Below, piece by piece: positions 24,464 to 31,665 of a stretch of 64,000 nucleotides of DNA. Position 1 is the stretch's first letter. The number at the start of each line of letters is the position of its first letter. Position numbers and translations under genes: made by a program. Source of the DNA: Rugosimonospora acidiphila (GTDB taxonomy: Bacteria; Actinomycetota; Actinomycetes; Mycobacteriales; Micromonosporaceae); the NCBI RefSeq assembly GCF_039543385.1, contig NZ_BAABJQ010000022.1, positions 86,005-150,004 on the forward strand. Reading direction: 5' to 3'. The notes below the pieces were generated by a model. It saw only the letters and a program-made list of their open reading frames with translations, was not told the DNA's origin and made no database searches.

Positions 24464-26143
24464 GCGGAAGCTGGCCATGATGGCCCGGTACTGGTCCTCG
24501 CTGGTCTGCCAGTCGAACTGCCGGGTGCGCCAGGCCACCGCGTAGGCGTGCTGGGGGGACGCGATGACGCAGCGGTCCAGGCCGTGCTGGGTCGTCTGGC
24601 TGGAGTCCGAGAACGTGTACTCCCACTGGGCGGCGCCGTCAAAGTAGTACGGCACCTTGGTGATCCCCAGGTCGGTGTAGCCAGTGGGCGCGCCGGCGGC
24701 CAGCAGGTTGGTCTCCGCCCGGCGCCAGTGCGAGATCGGGTCGCCGTCGGGCGTGAACGGCTCGATGGCCAGCACCCGCAAATTGCCCGGCTCCCGGAAG
24801 CACACCCCGTGCGGACCCGACGTCATGAGCCACCCGGCCGGTACGGAGATCCGGAATCCGGAGGGGTCCAGGTACCAGACGAACCCGGGCAGCAGCGCGT
24901 CCCACCCGGGCCGGGGCGGCATCGAGGCGACCGGTACCGGGTGGCCCGCCGCCGCGCACGCGTCGGTACCCAGTACCGGGACGGGGGAGGGTCGCGCCGT
25001 GGCCGGCGAAGGGGGGGCGGCGCTCGGCGTCACGCCCTGCCGGGCCGAATGCACCTGACGGCTCGAGTGCACCTGATGAGGCGAGTGCATCAGCATCGTG
25101 CCGACGCCGGCGAGCAGCACCGCCACCAGCAGGGACGCGGCGAGCCACGTACGGCGGCGGTGCGCCGGCCGCCAGGCCCACCAGGGTGGGCGGGCCGGGG
25201 CGCCGTCCGGGTCCTCGGCCGTCCCCGGCGAGGTCGCCGCCTCCCCCCGCCACACCGCCCCGGACTCCACGGGCGCGGCCTCCCGCACCCGGCGCTGGCC
25301 CGGAATGCGCCGCCGCCCGGTGCCGGCCTGGTCGATCACGCGCTGCAGGGCGCGCCGCACCTGGTCCGGCGTCATCCGGTCCTTCGGGTGGCGGCGCAGC
25401 AGCCCGCTGAGCACCGGCTTGAGCGCCCCGGCCCGCCGGGGCGGGTCGGGCAGCGCGGTGGCCAGCGCGGTGAGCGTCGCCATGGTGCTGGAGCGGGCGT
25501 ACGGCGAGCGCCCCTCGACCGCGGCGTACACGGTGGCGCCCAGCGACCAGAGGTCGGACTCGGGGGTCGAGGTGCCGTCCCGGGCCCGCTCCGGCGCGAC
25601 GTACTGCGCCGAGCCGAGGACCAGGCCGGGCATCGTCACCGCGCCGTCCGAGTCGAAGATGGCCAGGCCGAAGTCGGTGAGCACGGTCCGCCCGTCGTCG
25701 GCGATCAGCACGTTGCCCGGCTTCACGTCACGGTGCAGCACCCCGGCCTCGTGCGCCGCGCTCAGCGCGGCCAGCACGGACAGCCCGATCCGCGCCGCGC
25801 GCGCCGGGCTCACCGGGCCGTCGACGGCGATCACCTCGTGCAGGGAGCGGGACGGGACGTACTCCATGACGATCCACGGCCACTCCTCGGTGTGCACCAC
25901 ATCGTAGATCTTCACGACGTTGGGGTGGTTGAGCCGGGCCGCGGTGCGGGCCTCGCGCAGGGTGCGGAAGCGCAGTTCGGCGCGGTCGGTCTCGGACAGT
26001 CCCGCGGGCGGTACCACCTCCTTGATGGCCACGTCGCGGGCGAGTACCTCGTCGCGTGCCAGCCAGACCAGGCCCATGCCGCCGCCACCCAGCTGCTGCT
26101 GCAGGCGGTAACGGCCGGCCACCAGGGTCTGCGCAGATGCCAT
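24452..26143 (-). CDS. Membrane Ser/Thr protein kinase (PknB-like) with extracellular domain
   Basis: 563 residues from the ATG after GGGGAAG. Kinase domain 11-270: glycine loop LGGGGMG, Lys41 in VAIKEV, catalytic Asp139 in HRDVKPGN, DFG Asp157, APE in YVAPERA. A basic linker (275-331) is followed by one membrane helix (about 332-352). The outer part (about 390-563) begins after a Pro/Ser stretch and contains a segment FVWYLDPSGFRISVPAGW with two Cys. There are no PASTA repeats. The outer domain probably senses a signal at the cell surface. The sortase gene follows, 20 bp upstream of its start on the same strand. Confidence 0.9.
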   Translation of the reverse strand: MASAQTLVAGRYRLQQQLGGGGMGLVWLARDEVLARDVAIKEVVPPAGLSETDRAELRFRTLREARTAARLNHPNVVKIYDVVHTEEWPWIVMEYVPSRSLHEVIAVDGPVSPARAARIGLSVLAALSAAHEAGVLHRDVKPGNVLIADDGRTVLTDFGLAIFDSDGAVTMPGLVLGSAQYVAPERARDGTSTPESDLWSLGATVYAAVEGRSPYARSSTMATLTALATALPDPPRRAGALKPVLSGLLRRHPKDRMTPDQVRRALQRVIDQAGTGRRRIPGQRRVREAAPVESGAVWRGEAATSPGTAEDPDGAPARPPWWAWRPAHRRRTWLAASLLVAVLLAGVGTMLMHSPHQVHSSRQVHSARQGVTPSAAPPSPATARPSPVPVLGTDACAAAGHPVPVASMPPRPGWDALLPGFVWYLDPSGFRISVPAGWLMTSGPHGVCFREPGNLRVLAIEPFTPDGDPISHWRRAETNLLAAGAPTGYTDLGITKVPYYFDGAAQWEYTFSDSSQTTQHGLDRCVIASPQHAYAVAWRTRQFDWQTSEDQYRAIMASFRPLG

Positions 26144-26163
26144 CGCTTCCCCACCCATGCCAG

Positions 26164-26934
26164 TCACGCCGCGACGGCGAACACCACGGTGTTGTCCAGG
26201 TAGGACCCGCGCCCGCGATCGAACCTGCCGCCGCAGGTAATCAACCGTAACTGAGGATCGGGGGTCGGGCCGTAGACCGTGGCGCTTGGGAAGGCCTTTT
26301 TCGAATATTCGGCGATCGACACCGCCCGGAAGGACAGCCACTGTCCCGCCCGTTCGACCTCTATCAACGCGCCGGGCCGCAGCCGGTTCAGCCGGAAGAA
26401 CACCGCCGGCCCCTGGGTGGAGTCGATGTGCCCGGCGATCACCGCCGGGCCGATCTCGCCGGGCCGGGTCCCGTCCGCGTACCAGCCCGCGTCGCCCCAG
26501 GACCGCGGCGCCGCCAGCGAACCGTCCGGCAGCAGGTGCAGCGTCTCCAGCGGCGCGTCCACCCCGATGTCGGGGATGCGGACGCGCACGGGAGGGGCGT
26601 CGCCGGGCGGCCCGCCCGCCCCGGGTAGCCCGCCCGCGCCGGGTAACCCGCCCGCCCCGGGTAGCCCGTCCGCGCCGGGTAGGCCGGTGCCCGGCGACGC
26701 GGTGGCGGCCGGCGGCGTGCCCGGCGGCGCGGTCGAGCCGGCGAGCGGGTTCGTGGTCACGGCCGGGGCGGCGGCCGCCACCCCGGCCGCCAACCCGGTT
26801 CGCGCGGCGGGGGCGGGCGGCACGGCCCCGCCCCGGGTGTCGGGGGCCTGCGATCCGGGTGGCAGGGCCACCAGCAGGAGCACCCCGAGGGCGCCGGCGA
26901 GGCCCGTGGACAGCGGGCGGTCCCGCCGGGCCAT
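26164..26934 (-). CDS. Class F sortase
   Basis: 256 residues, ATG five bases after the stop of the DUF4397 gene. One N-terminal membrane helix (about residues 8-26) is followed by a long Pro/Gly/Ala linker holding repeated GLPGAGG units (about 84-110). The sortase barrel has His in VIAGHIDS, Cys234 in RLITCGG and an Arg in FDRGRGSY. Class F (SrtF) enzymes are common in high-GC actinobacteria and usually sit beside a DUF4397 or similar surface protein, as here. The neighbour's C-terminus carries a possible sorting motif, LPAIG. Confidence 0.9.
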   Translation of the reverse strand: MARRDRPLSTGLAGALGVLLLVALPPGSQAPDTRGGAVPPAPAARTGLAAGVAAAAPAVTTNPLAGSTAPPGTPPAATASPGTGLPGADGLPGAGGLPGAGGLPGAGGPPGDAPPVRVRIPDIGVDAPLETLHLLPDGSLAAPRSWGDAGWYADGTRPGEIGPAVIAGHIDSTQGPAVFFRLNRLRPGALIEVERAGQWLSFRAVSIAEYSKKAFPSATVYGPTPDPQLRLITCGGRFDRGRGSYLDNTVVFAVAA

Positions 26935-26939
26935 GCGGG

Positions 26940-27791
26940 TCAACGCCGAGCGGCGCGGCGGCGGACCGCGATGGTGGCGCCGCTGACCAACGCGATCGCC
27001 GCGGCGACGAGGCCGATCGCGGGCAGCGGATTCCGGTGCTGGCTGCCCCCCGCGCCGGTGGCCACGCCGCCGCTGGGCACCCGGCCGCTGCGCAGCGCGT
27101 CCGACCGCAGTTGCGAGGTCAACCCGCCCGCCTTCGCGTCGAGCACGATCAGCGAGTACACGTTGCCGGCGCCCAGGCTGGCGCGCATCGTGCTGGTCGG
27201 GCCGCCCGATGTGCCCTGCGCCTTGACCGTCCACGTGCCGGCGGTCACGTCGAGGTACTGGGTGGTGGTGGCGAACGCGACGCCGTCGGCGATGTGGCTC
27301 CCGCCGGCGAGCCAGACGTCGAGCGCGGGCGCGCGCAGGGACGCCTGGATGATGCGCACCTTCGCCTTGCCGGCCGGCGGCAGGCTCAGGTCGTCGTCGA
27401 TCACCTTGAGGCCCAGCGCCGCGTGCGTGCCGACCCCGGCCACCGTGTACGCCCCGCCGTCGGCCACCGTGACGGTGGTGGTCAGCACGGGGGGATCGCT
27501 GGCCGGCGCTCCGGCGGTGCGCATGGCGACCGCGTAGGTGCCGGTGGGCACGGTCAGGTACGTGGACACGGTGCCGTACCCGACGCCCGGGAACACCTGC
27601 GGCGAGCCGCCCGCCACGGAGCTGAGGTACACGTCAACGTCCGGGGTGTCGGGGGACAGGTGTGCGAGCCGGACATAGCCGACGGTGCCCGCGGCACCGC
27701 TCGGCGGCGCGGCGATGCCGCTCACGCCGAGCGCGAGCAGCGGGATGATGGCAAGGACACCGATCCGTCGACGCCACGCGGATGCTGACAC
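26940..27791 (-). CDS. DUF4397 surface protein, probable sortase substrate
   Basis: 283 residues, GTG start after GGGAGGT. A signal peptide of about 33 residues ends IAAPPSGAAG. Two DUF4397-type beta repeats follow, the first containing YVRLAHLSPDTPDVDVYL and the second RIIQASLRAPALDVWLAGG. The C-terminus is a cell-wall-anchoring layout: NPLPAIGLVAAAIALVSG as motif plus hydrophobic helix, then the basic tail VRRRAARR. The motif LPAIG differs from LPxTG by Ile for Thr, so either the class F sortase accepts it or the protein stays membrane-anchored. First gene of the pair with the sortase. Confidence 0.87.
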   Translation of the reverse strand: MSASAWRRRIGVLAIIPLLALGVSGIAAPPSGAAGTVGYVRLAHLSPDTPDVDVYLSSVAGGSPQVFPGVGYGTVSTYLTVPTGTYAVAMRTAGAPASDPPVLTTTVTVADGGAYTVAGVGTHAALGLKVIDDDLSLPPAGKAKVRIIQASLRAPALDVWLAGGSHIADGVAFATTTQYLDVTAGTWTVKAQGTSGGPTSTMRASLGAGNVYSLIVLDAKAGGLTSQLRSDALRSGRVPSGGVATGAGGSQHRNPLPAIGLVAAAIALVSGATIAVRRRAARR

Positions 27792-28011
27792 GGATTACCT
27801 CCCTCACGTTCGGGCTGCTGGGCGGCACCGGCCGGCCGCGCCGTCGCCGACTTTAGCCATGATCGCGACAGAAGATGGTCCAATGTCCGACTCTGTCAAG
27901 CAGTCTTCCTAACATTCAGGTGCTGGTCCGGCGCCTAGGTATCGATGCAGATAGATCAATACCGAGGTCCCACGGGACGCGCCGCGGGCGCCCACCGACC
28001 GGCGTGCCATC

Positions 28012-28848
28012 ATGTCGGACATGGTCGGGTCCGTGCTGCGGGTGGGTGCCCGCAACGCCCGCTTCCAGCAGTGGCAGGCGCTGCTGTCCAACCGCGCCAA
28101 GCGGCAGCGCGCCGGCGAGTTCCTGGTCCACGGGGTGCGGCCGATCAGTCTCGCGATCAGCCACGGCTGGCCGGTGCGGACGTTGCTGTACGACGACGAC
28201 CGGGTCACCCAGTCCTCGTGGGCCGCCGAACTCCTCGACCGGGTGGACGCGGACCGGATCGCGGTCCGCGCCGAGCTGCTGGCCGAGCTGGGCGACAAGG
28301 CCGAGGGCGCGCCCGAGCTGATAGCGGTCGTCGGCATGCCACCGGACGACCCGGCCCGGATCCCGGTCGGCCCCGACCTGCTGGTGGTGGTCTTCGACCG
28401 ACCGGGGAGCCCCGGCAACATCGGTAGCCTGATCCGTTCCGCCGACGCGTTCGGCGCGTCGGCCGTGGTCATCACCGGGCATGCCGCCGACCCGTACGAC
28501 CCGAAATCGGTGCGGGCCAGTACCGGTTCACTGTTCGCGCTGCCGGTGGTGCGCCTGCCCAGCCACCGGCCGGTGCTGGATTGGGCCGAGGCGGTGCGCG
28601 GCGACGGCGTCCCGCTGCGGTTGGTCGGGGCCGACGAGCGGGGCCAGACGCCGATCGCCGAGCTGGACCTGACCGGGCCGACGGCCCTGGTGATCGGGAA
28701 CGAGACGGTTGGGCTCAGCGGCGCGTGGCGCGAGGCGTGCGACGCCCTGATGCGCATCCCGATGTCGGGCGCGGCCAGCTCGCTGAACGCGGCCGCGGCC
28801 GGTTCTGTCGCGCTGTACGAGGCGGCCCGCCAGCGATCCGCCGGGTAG
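28012..28848 (+). CDS. TrmH/SpoU-family RNA 2'-O-methyltransferase
   Basis: 278 residues. An N-terminal substrate-binding part (EFLVHGVRPISLAI) precedes the SPOUT knot. Motif 1 is DRPGSPGNIGSLIRSADAFGA, motif 2 LVIGNETVGLS, and motif 3 IPMSGAASSLNAAAAGSVALYE, the three hallmarks of SAM-dependent SpoU ribose methylases. The target (rRNA or tRNA nucleotide) cannot be read from the sequence. Start at the first ATG; a second ATG three codons in is the alternative. It stands alone and is followed by a four-copy 38-bp repeat. Confidence 0.9.
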   Translation: MSDMVGSVLRVGARNARFQQWQALLSNRAKRQRAGEFLVHGVRPISLAISHGWPVRTLLYDDDRVTQSSWAAELLDRVDADRIAVRAELLAELGDKAEGAPELIAVVGMPPDDPARIPVGPDLLVVVFDRPGSPGNIGSLIRSADAFGASAVVITGHAADPYDPKSVRASTGSLFALPVVRLPSHRPVLDWAEAVRGDGVPLRLVGADERGQTPIAELDLTGPTALVIGNETVGLSGAWREACDALMRIPMSGAASSLNAAAAGSVALYEAARQRSAG

Positions 28849-28908
28849 CGGGCGGGGGCCGGGTCATTGAGCTGGCTCCGAGGTTCGGGGCCGGCCCGGG
28901 AATCGAGG

Positions 28909-29050
28909 CGGCCCGAAAATTAAGGCGGGCCGGCGTCGATTCTGGTCGGCCCGAAAATTAAGGCGGGCCGGCGGTGATTCTGGTCGGCCCGAAAATTAAG
29001 GCGGGCCGGCGGTGATTCTGGTCGGCCCGAAAATTAAGGCGGGCCGGCGT
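28909..29050 (+). repeat. About 3.7 tandem copies of a 38-bp unit, each able to form a hairpin
   Basis: Units begin at 28909, 28947, 28985 and 29023 with cggcccgaaaattaaggcgg. Units 2 and 3 are identical and unit 1 has two changes. Inside each, GGCCCG pairs with CGGGCC around the loop AAAATTAAGG. TAA occurs at 28921, 28959, 28997 and 29035, covering all three plus-strand frames downstream of the methyltransferase. Confidence 0.95.
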
Positions 29051-29306
29051 CCACGGGGGAAGACGTCGGCCCAGCGATGGGAAGCATAGCCGCTCGACGG
29101 GGCCTTCGGCTAGTGCCCCATCGAGTTGCGTTGGCCGAATTGTGACGATCGGAGCTCCGGTCGTCCGCCCGCACGATGTGCCGCACGCCGATCGTGTGTG
29201 TGGGCCGGACCGTCCGGTCACCGCATGGGGCCGCGCGCACCTTCGCCGGGCGGATAGGATTCTTGGTGACCGCTCCGGCTGCCATCTGACGGGCCGGCCA
29301 TAGACC

Positions 29307-29356
29307 CCCGCGGTCCCGCCGCGGCCCAGGGACGGAAGCCGCGTCGGGACCGCGGG
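29307..29356. terminator. Very stable hairpin, probable bidirectional terminator or small RNA structure
   Basis: CCCGCGGTCCCG (29307-29318) pairs fully with 29345-29356; after one C-T mismatch CGCGGC (29320-29325) pairs with 29338-29343. The 12-nt loop is CCAGGGACGGAA. It lies between convergent genes. A known small RNA class was considered but not recognised. Confidence 0.6.
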
Positions 29357-29481
29357 CTCAACTTCGCTCTTTTCTTCGGCGAGGGCTCGAATTCCTCGAG
29401 CGAGGGCCCGGGATTCTCCGGTGGAGGCCCGTTCTTCGGCCGGTCGGCGCGTCCAGCGGGCGCGGCGAGTGGGTGCGGTGC

Positions 29482-29510
29482 TTAGCCGCGGTGGTTAGCC
29501 GAGGTGGTCA
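29482..29510 (-). repeat. Three 13-bp units with stop codons at the end of the TIGR03086 gene
   Basis: Units ttagccgcggtgg, ttagccgaggtgg and tcagccgcggtgc. On the minus strand they give TGA at 29508 (true stop) and TAA at 29495 and 29482: one in each frame. Confidence 0.85.
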
Positions 29511-30080
29511 GCCGCGGTGCGGGTCGCGCCCGAACGCGCCGATCAACTGGTCCTGCTCGCTGGCGCAGTCGGGCACCGCCACCGGCGCGCTGATCACGCC
29601 GCTGACGCGCAACACGTCCTCCCGCTCGGCGAGCCACCGCGTGACCGCGTGCACCGCGTCCGGGTCCAGATGCAGCTCGGACCCTGTCGCCACCGCCAGG
29701 TCCCAGGAGTGCACCACGTGCTCGCTGAGCAGTTGGTGCAGGTACTCCTCGGCGGGAATGTCCCCGGTCGACAGATGCACCATGCGGCGCATCGCCCCCG
29801 GTACCGAGACCGCGGCGCGCGCCTCGCGGGCCGCCTCGGCGCAGCGGGCGCGCGGGTCGTCGCCGAGCAGGTCGCCCGCGAACCGGTCGTCGATCTCCCG
29901 CGCGGTGGCACCGTCGAGCAGCGGCACGGCCCGGCGCTCCGCGCCGATCACATGGTTTACCAGGGCCCGTACGTCCCAGCCGGGGCACGGCGTGGGCGCC
30001 GTCCACTGGTCGGGACGGACCTGCGCGACCCTGGCCTCAAAGCCGTCGATGCTGCGTTGGTAGAGCGCGGCCAGGTCCAT
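29508..30080 (-). CDS. TIGR03086-family (mycothiol-type, DinB-like) metal-binding protein
   Basis: 190 residues. The opening LYQRSIDGFEARVAQV and TPCPGWDVRALVNHVIGAERR are the signature of the TIGR03086 branch of maleylpyruvate-isomerase-N/DinB four-helix proteins. Likely metal ligands are His in LVNHVIG and His residues in SEHVVHSWDLA. Related proteins are mycothiol-dependent isomerases or S-transferases, used by actinobacteria in place of glutathione enzymes. The actual substrate is unknown. The gene stands alone, divergent from the NfeD-flotillin pair. Confidence 0.87.
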   Translation of the reverse strand: MDLAALYQRSIDGFEARVAQVRPDQWTAPTPCPGWDVRALVNHVIGAERRAVPLLDGATAREIDDRFAGDLLGDDPRARCAEAAREARAAVSVPGAMRRMVHLSTGDIPAEEYLHQLLSEHVVHSWDLAVATGSELHLDPDAVHAVTRWLAEREDVLRVSGVISAPVAVPDCASEQDQLIGAFGRDPHRG

Positions 30081-30229
30081 GTGGTCACGGTACGCGAGAA
30101 CGCTGTGGCCGTCCGGGGATCTGGTGGCTCACGCGACCGTCCCGCCCGCGCCCCGCCGCCGCCCGCGAAGGTGTTGCGTCGGCGCAGTATGTTGATCGTC
30201 TGACGGTGCGATGAGGGAGGTCACGGCCG

Positions 30230-30472
30230 ATGAGTGGCGATGCCTCACCTGTTGGCTTGATTGGGGTTCTGTCGGTCGGTACCCGTGGGCCGGCCGGTCC
30301 CGGCGAGGTGATCATCAAGATTCGCGGTGGTTCCGAATGTTACCTCGCGTGGTCGCCGTCGCCCATCCCCAAGGGAGCCTCGGTTCTCGTCGTGGAGTCG
30401 CGCGGCGCGCGAGCCCTGGGCGTTGTTCAGTGGTCCGACACCGCTACCCCCCAGTCCGACGTTCTCGAATAG
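30230..30472 (+). CDS. NfeD-like small OB-fold protein
   Basis: 80 residues, ATG with GGGAGGT upstream. It contains a short beta barrel with GTRGPAGPGEVIIKIRGGSE and KGASVLVVESRGARALGVVQ, the C-terminal OB domain of NfeD proteins without membrane helices. Ten bases separate it from the flotillin gene. NfeD and flotillin pairs work together at ordered membrane patches in bacteria, and a free OB domain next to flotillin is a usual actinobacterial version of the pair. Confidence 0.75.
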   Translation: MSGDASPVGLIGVLSVGTRGPAGPGEVIIKIRGGSECYLAWSPSPIPKGASVLVVESRGARALGVVQWSDTATPQSDVLE

Positions 30473-30482
30473 GAGAAACGAC

Positions 30483-31604
30483 GTGTTCGGTTACCGGGTG
30501 CCAGCACCCGATCAGGCAATGCTCATCTCTGGGGGTAAGTCGAGAAACCCCAACACGCCCTTCCGGGTGGTTACCGGGCACGGCAAGTTCGTCATGCCGG
30601 TCTTCCGGAAGGTGCGTTTCCTGACCCTGGCCATGTGTGAGGCCGAGGTCGAGGAGATCTGTGTGACGAAGCAGGGCATCGCGTTGAACGTACGGGCGGT
30701 CATCGCGTTCAAGGTCGGCAACGACGATGAGAGCATCGTCAACGCCGGCCAGCGTTTCCTGTCCGACCAGGACCAGATGTCGATCCTGACCGGTCGGATC
30801 TTCGCCGGGCACCTGCGTTCGATTGTGGGATCGATGACGGTCGAGGAGATCGTCACCGAACGGCAGAAGTTGGCCACCGAGGTGCTGGACGGCTCCAAGG
30901 AGGAAATGGCCAAGATTGGGCTGACCGTCGACTCGCTGCAGATCCAGTCGATCGACGACATGAAGCTCGGCTACGTCGCCGCGATGGCCGCCCCGCACAA
31001 CGCGGCTATCCAGCGGCAGGCGCAGATCGCCCAGGCGCAGGCCAACCAGGTGGCCGCCGAGGCGGAGCAGGAGTCCAAGCGCAAGCAGGCCGAGTACGCC
31101 CGGCAGACCTCGATCGTGCAGGCGCAGTACAAGGCCGAGATCGACCGGGCCCAGGCGGTCGCCGCCCAGGCCGGGCCGCTGGCCGAGGCGCAGGCACAGC
31201 GCGAGGTCATCGACGCGCAGACCGATCTCGCCCAGCGCGAGGCATCCCTGCGCCAGCAGCAGCTGGTCGCCGAGGTCATCAAGCCGGCCGAGGCGGAGGC
31301 CGAACGCGTGCGCGTGCTGGCCCAGGCCGACGCCGAGAAGATGAAGATTCAGGCCGAGGCGGCCGCCTCGAACGACCGGGTCGCGCTCGACCGCATGGTC
31401 ATCGACCAGCTGCCGCAGATCGTCAAGGAGGCGGCGCGCGGCCTGGCCGGCGCGAACGTCAACATCCTCAACGGCGCCGACGGCCTCAGCGAGATCGCCG
31501 CCGGACTGGTGGGGCAGGGTCTGGCGATCCTCGAGTCGGTCAAGAAGGGCATCGCCGCGGACGTCGCCGAAACCGACGCCCGCGCCGAGGTCACCGAGAA
31601 GTAG
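30483..31604 (+). CDS. Flotillin-like SPFH-domain protein
   Basis: 373 residues from a GTG preceded by AGGAGA. Residues 1-190 form an SPFH domain, including VRKVRFLTLAMCEAEVEEI-like strands. About residues 185-310 form a long Ala/Glu/Gln coiled coil rich in AQA and EAE units, as in flotillins, and a short C-terminal oligomerisation part follows. It has no N-terminal membrane hairpin, since the first residues FGYRVPAPDQAMLISGG are polar, so it must attach by another route or through a partner. It likely organises membrane microdomains. The stop codon is doubled in tandem (AAG TAG AAG TAG). Confidence 0.87.
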   Translation: MFGYRVPAPDQAMLISGGKSRNPNTPFRVVTGHGKFVMPVFRKVRFLTLAMCEAEVEEICVTKQGIALNVRAVIAFKVGNDDESIVNAGQRFLSDQDQMSILTGRIFAGHLRSIVGSMTVEEIVTERQKLATEVLDGSKEEMAKIGLTVDSLQIQSIDDMKLGYVAAMAAPHNAAIQRQAQIAQAQANQVAAEAEQESKRKQAEYARQTSIVQAQYKAEIDRAQAVAAQAGPLAEAQAQREVIDAQTDLAQREASLRQQQLVAEVIKPAEAEAERVRVLAQADAEKMKIQAEAAASNDRVALDRMVIDQLPQIVKEAARGLAGANVNILNGADGLSEIAAGLVGQGLAILESVKKGIAADVAETDARAEVTEK

Positions 31605-31611
31605 AAGTAGC

Positions 31612-31665
31612 GCGAAAAACCGCCGGCCGGCGCCCTGGTTGGGCGCTGGCCGGCGGTCGCGTTTT
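31612..31665. terminator. Strong bidirectional terminator
   Basis: Stem accgccggcc-ggcgccc (31619-31635) with its near-exact complement at 31641-31657, flanked by GCGAAAAAC and GTCGCGTTTTC, which extend the stem and give A/T runs for both strands. Lies between convergent flotillin and acylase genes. Confidence 0.9.

Larger units (their letters stand above)
28849..29507. other. 659-bp convergent intergenic region with repeats and a very stable hairpin
   Basis: No convincing coding sequence on either strand. It holds the 38-bp tandem array (28909-29050), about 250 bp of unremarkable GC-rich DNA, a 19-bp-stem hairpin (29307-29356) followed by a pyrimidine run ctcttttcttc, and the small stop-bearing repeats at the end of the next gene. 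Confidence 0.7.

Noticed and set aside
24303..24545. Short plus-strand frame across the stop-bearing repeats
   Set aside because: Translates the 14-bp repeat into GAQPSGAQPS units only; no start signals.
28909..29050. 38-bp repeats as a CRISPR array
   Set aside because: Copies are directly adjacent without spacers and there are no cas genes in the window.
29290..29360. Hairpin as SRP RNA or a cyclic di-GMP riboswitch
   Set aside because: The GGACGGAAGCC segment recalls both, but the SRP tip (GGAAGGAAGC) and the riboswitch core are absent, and no gene follows in the sense direction.
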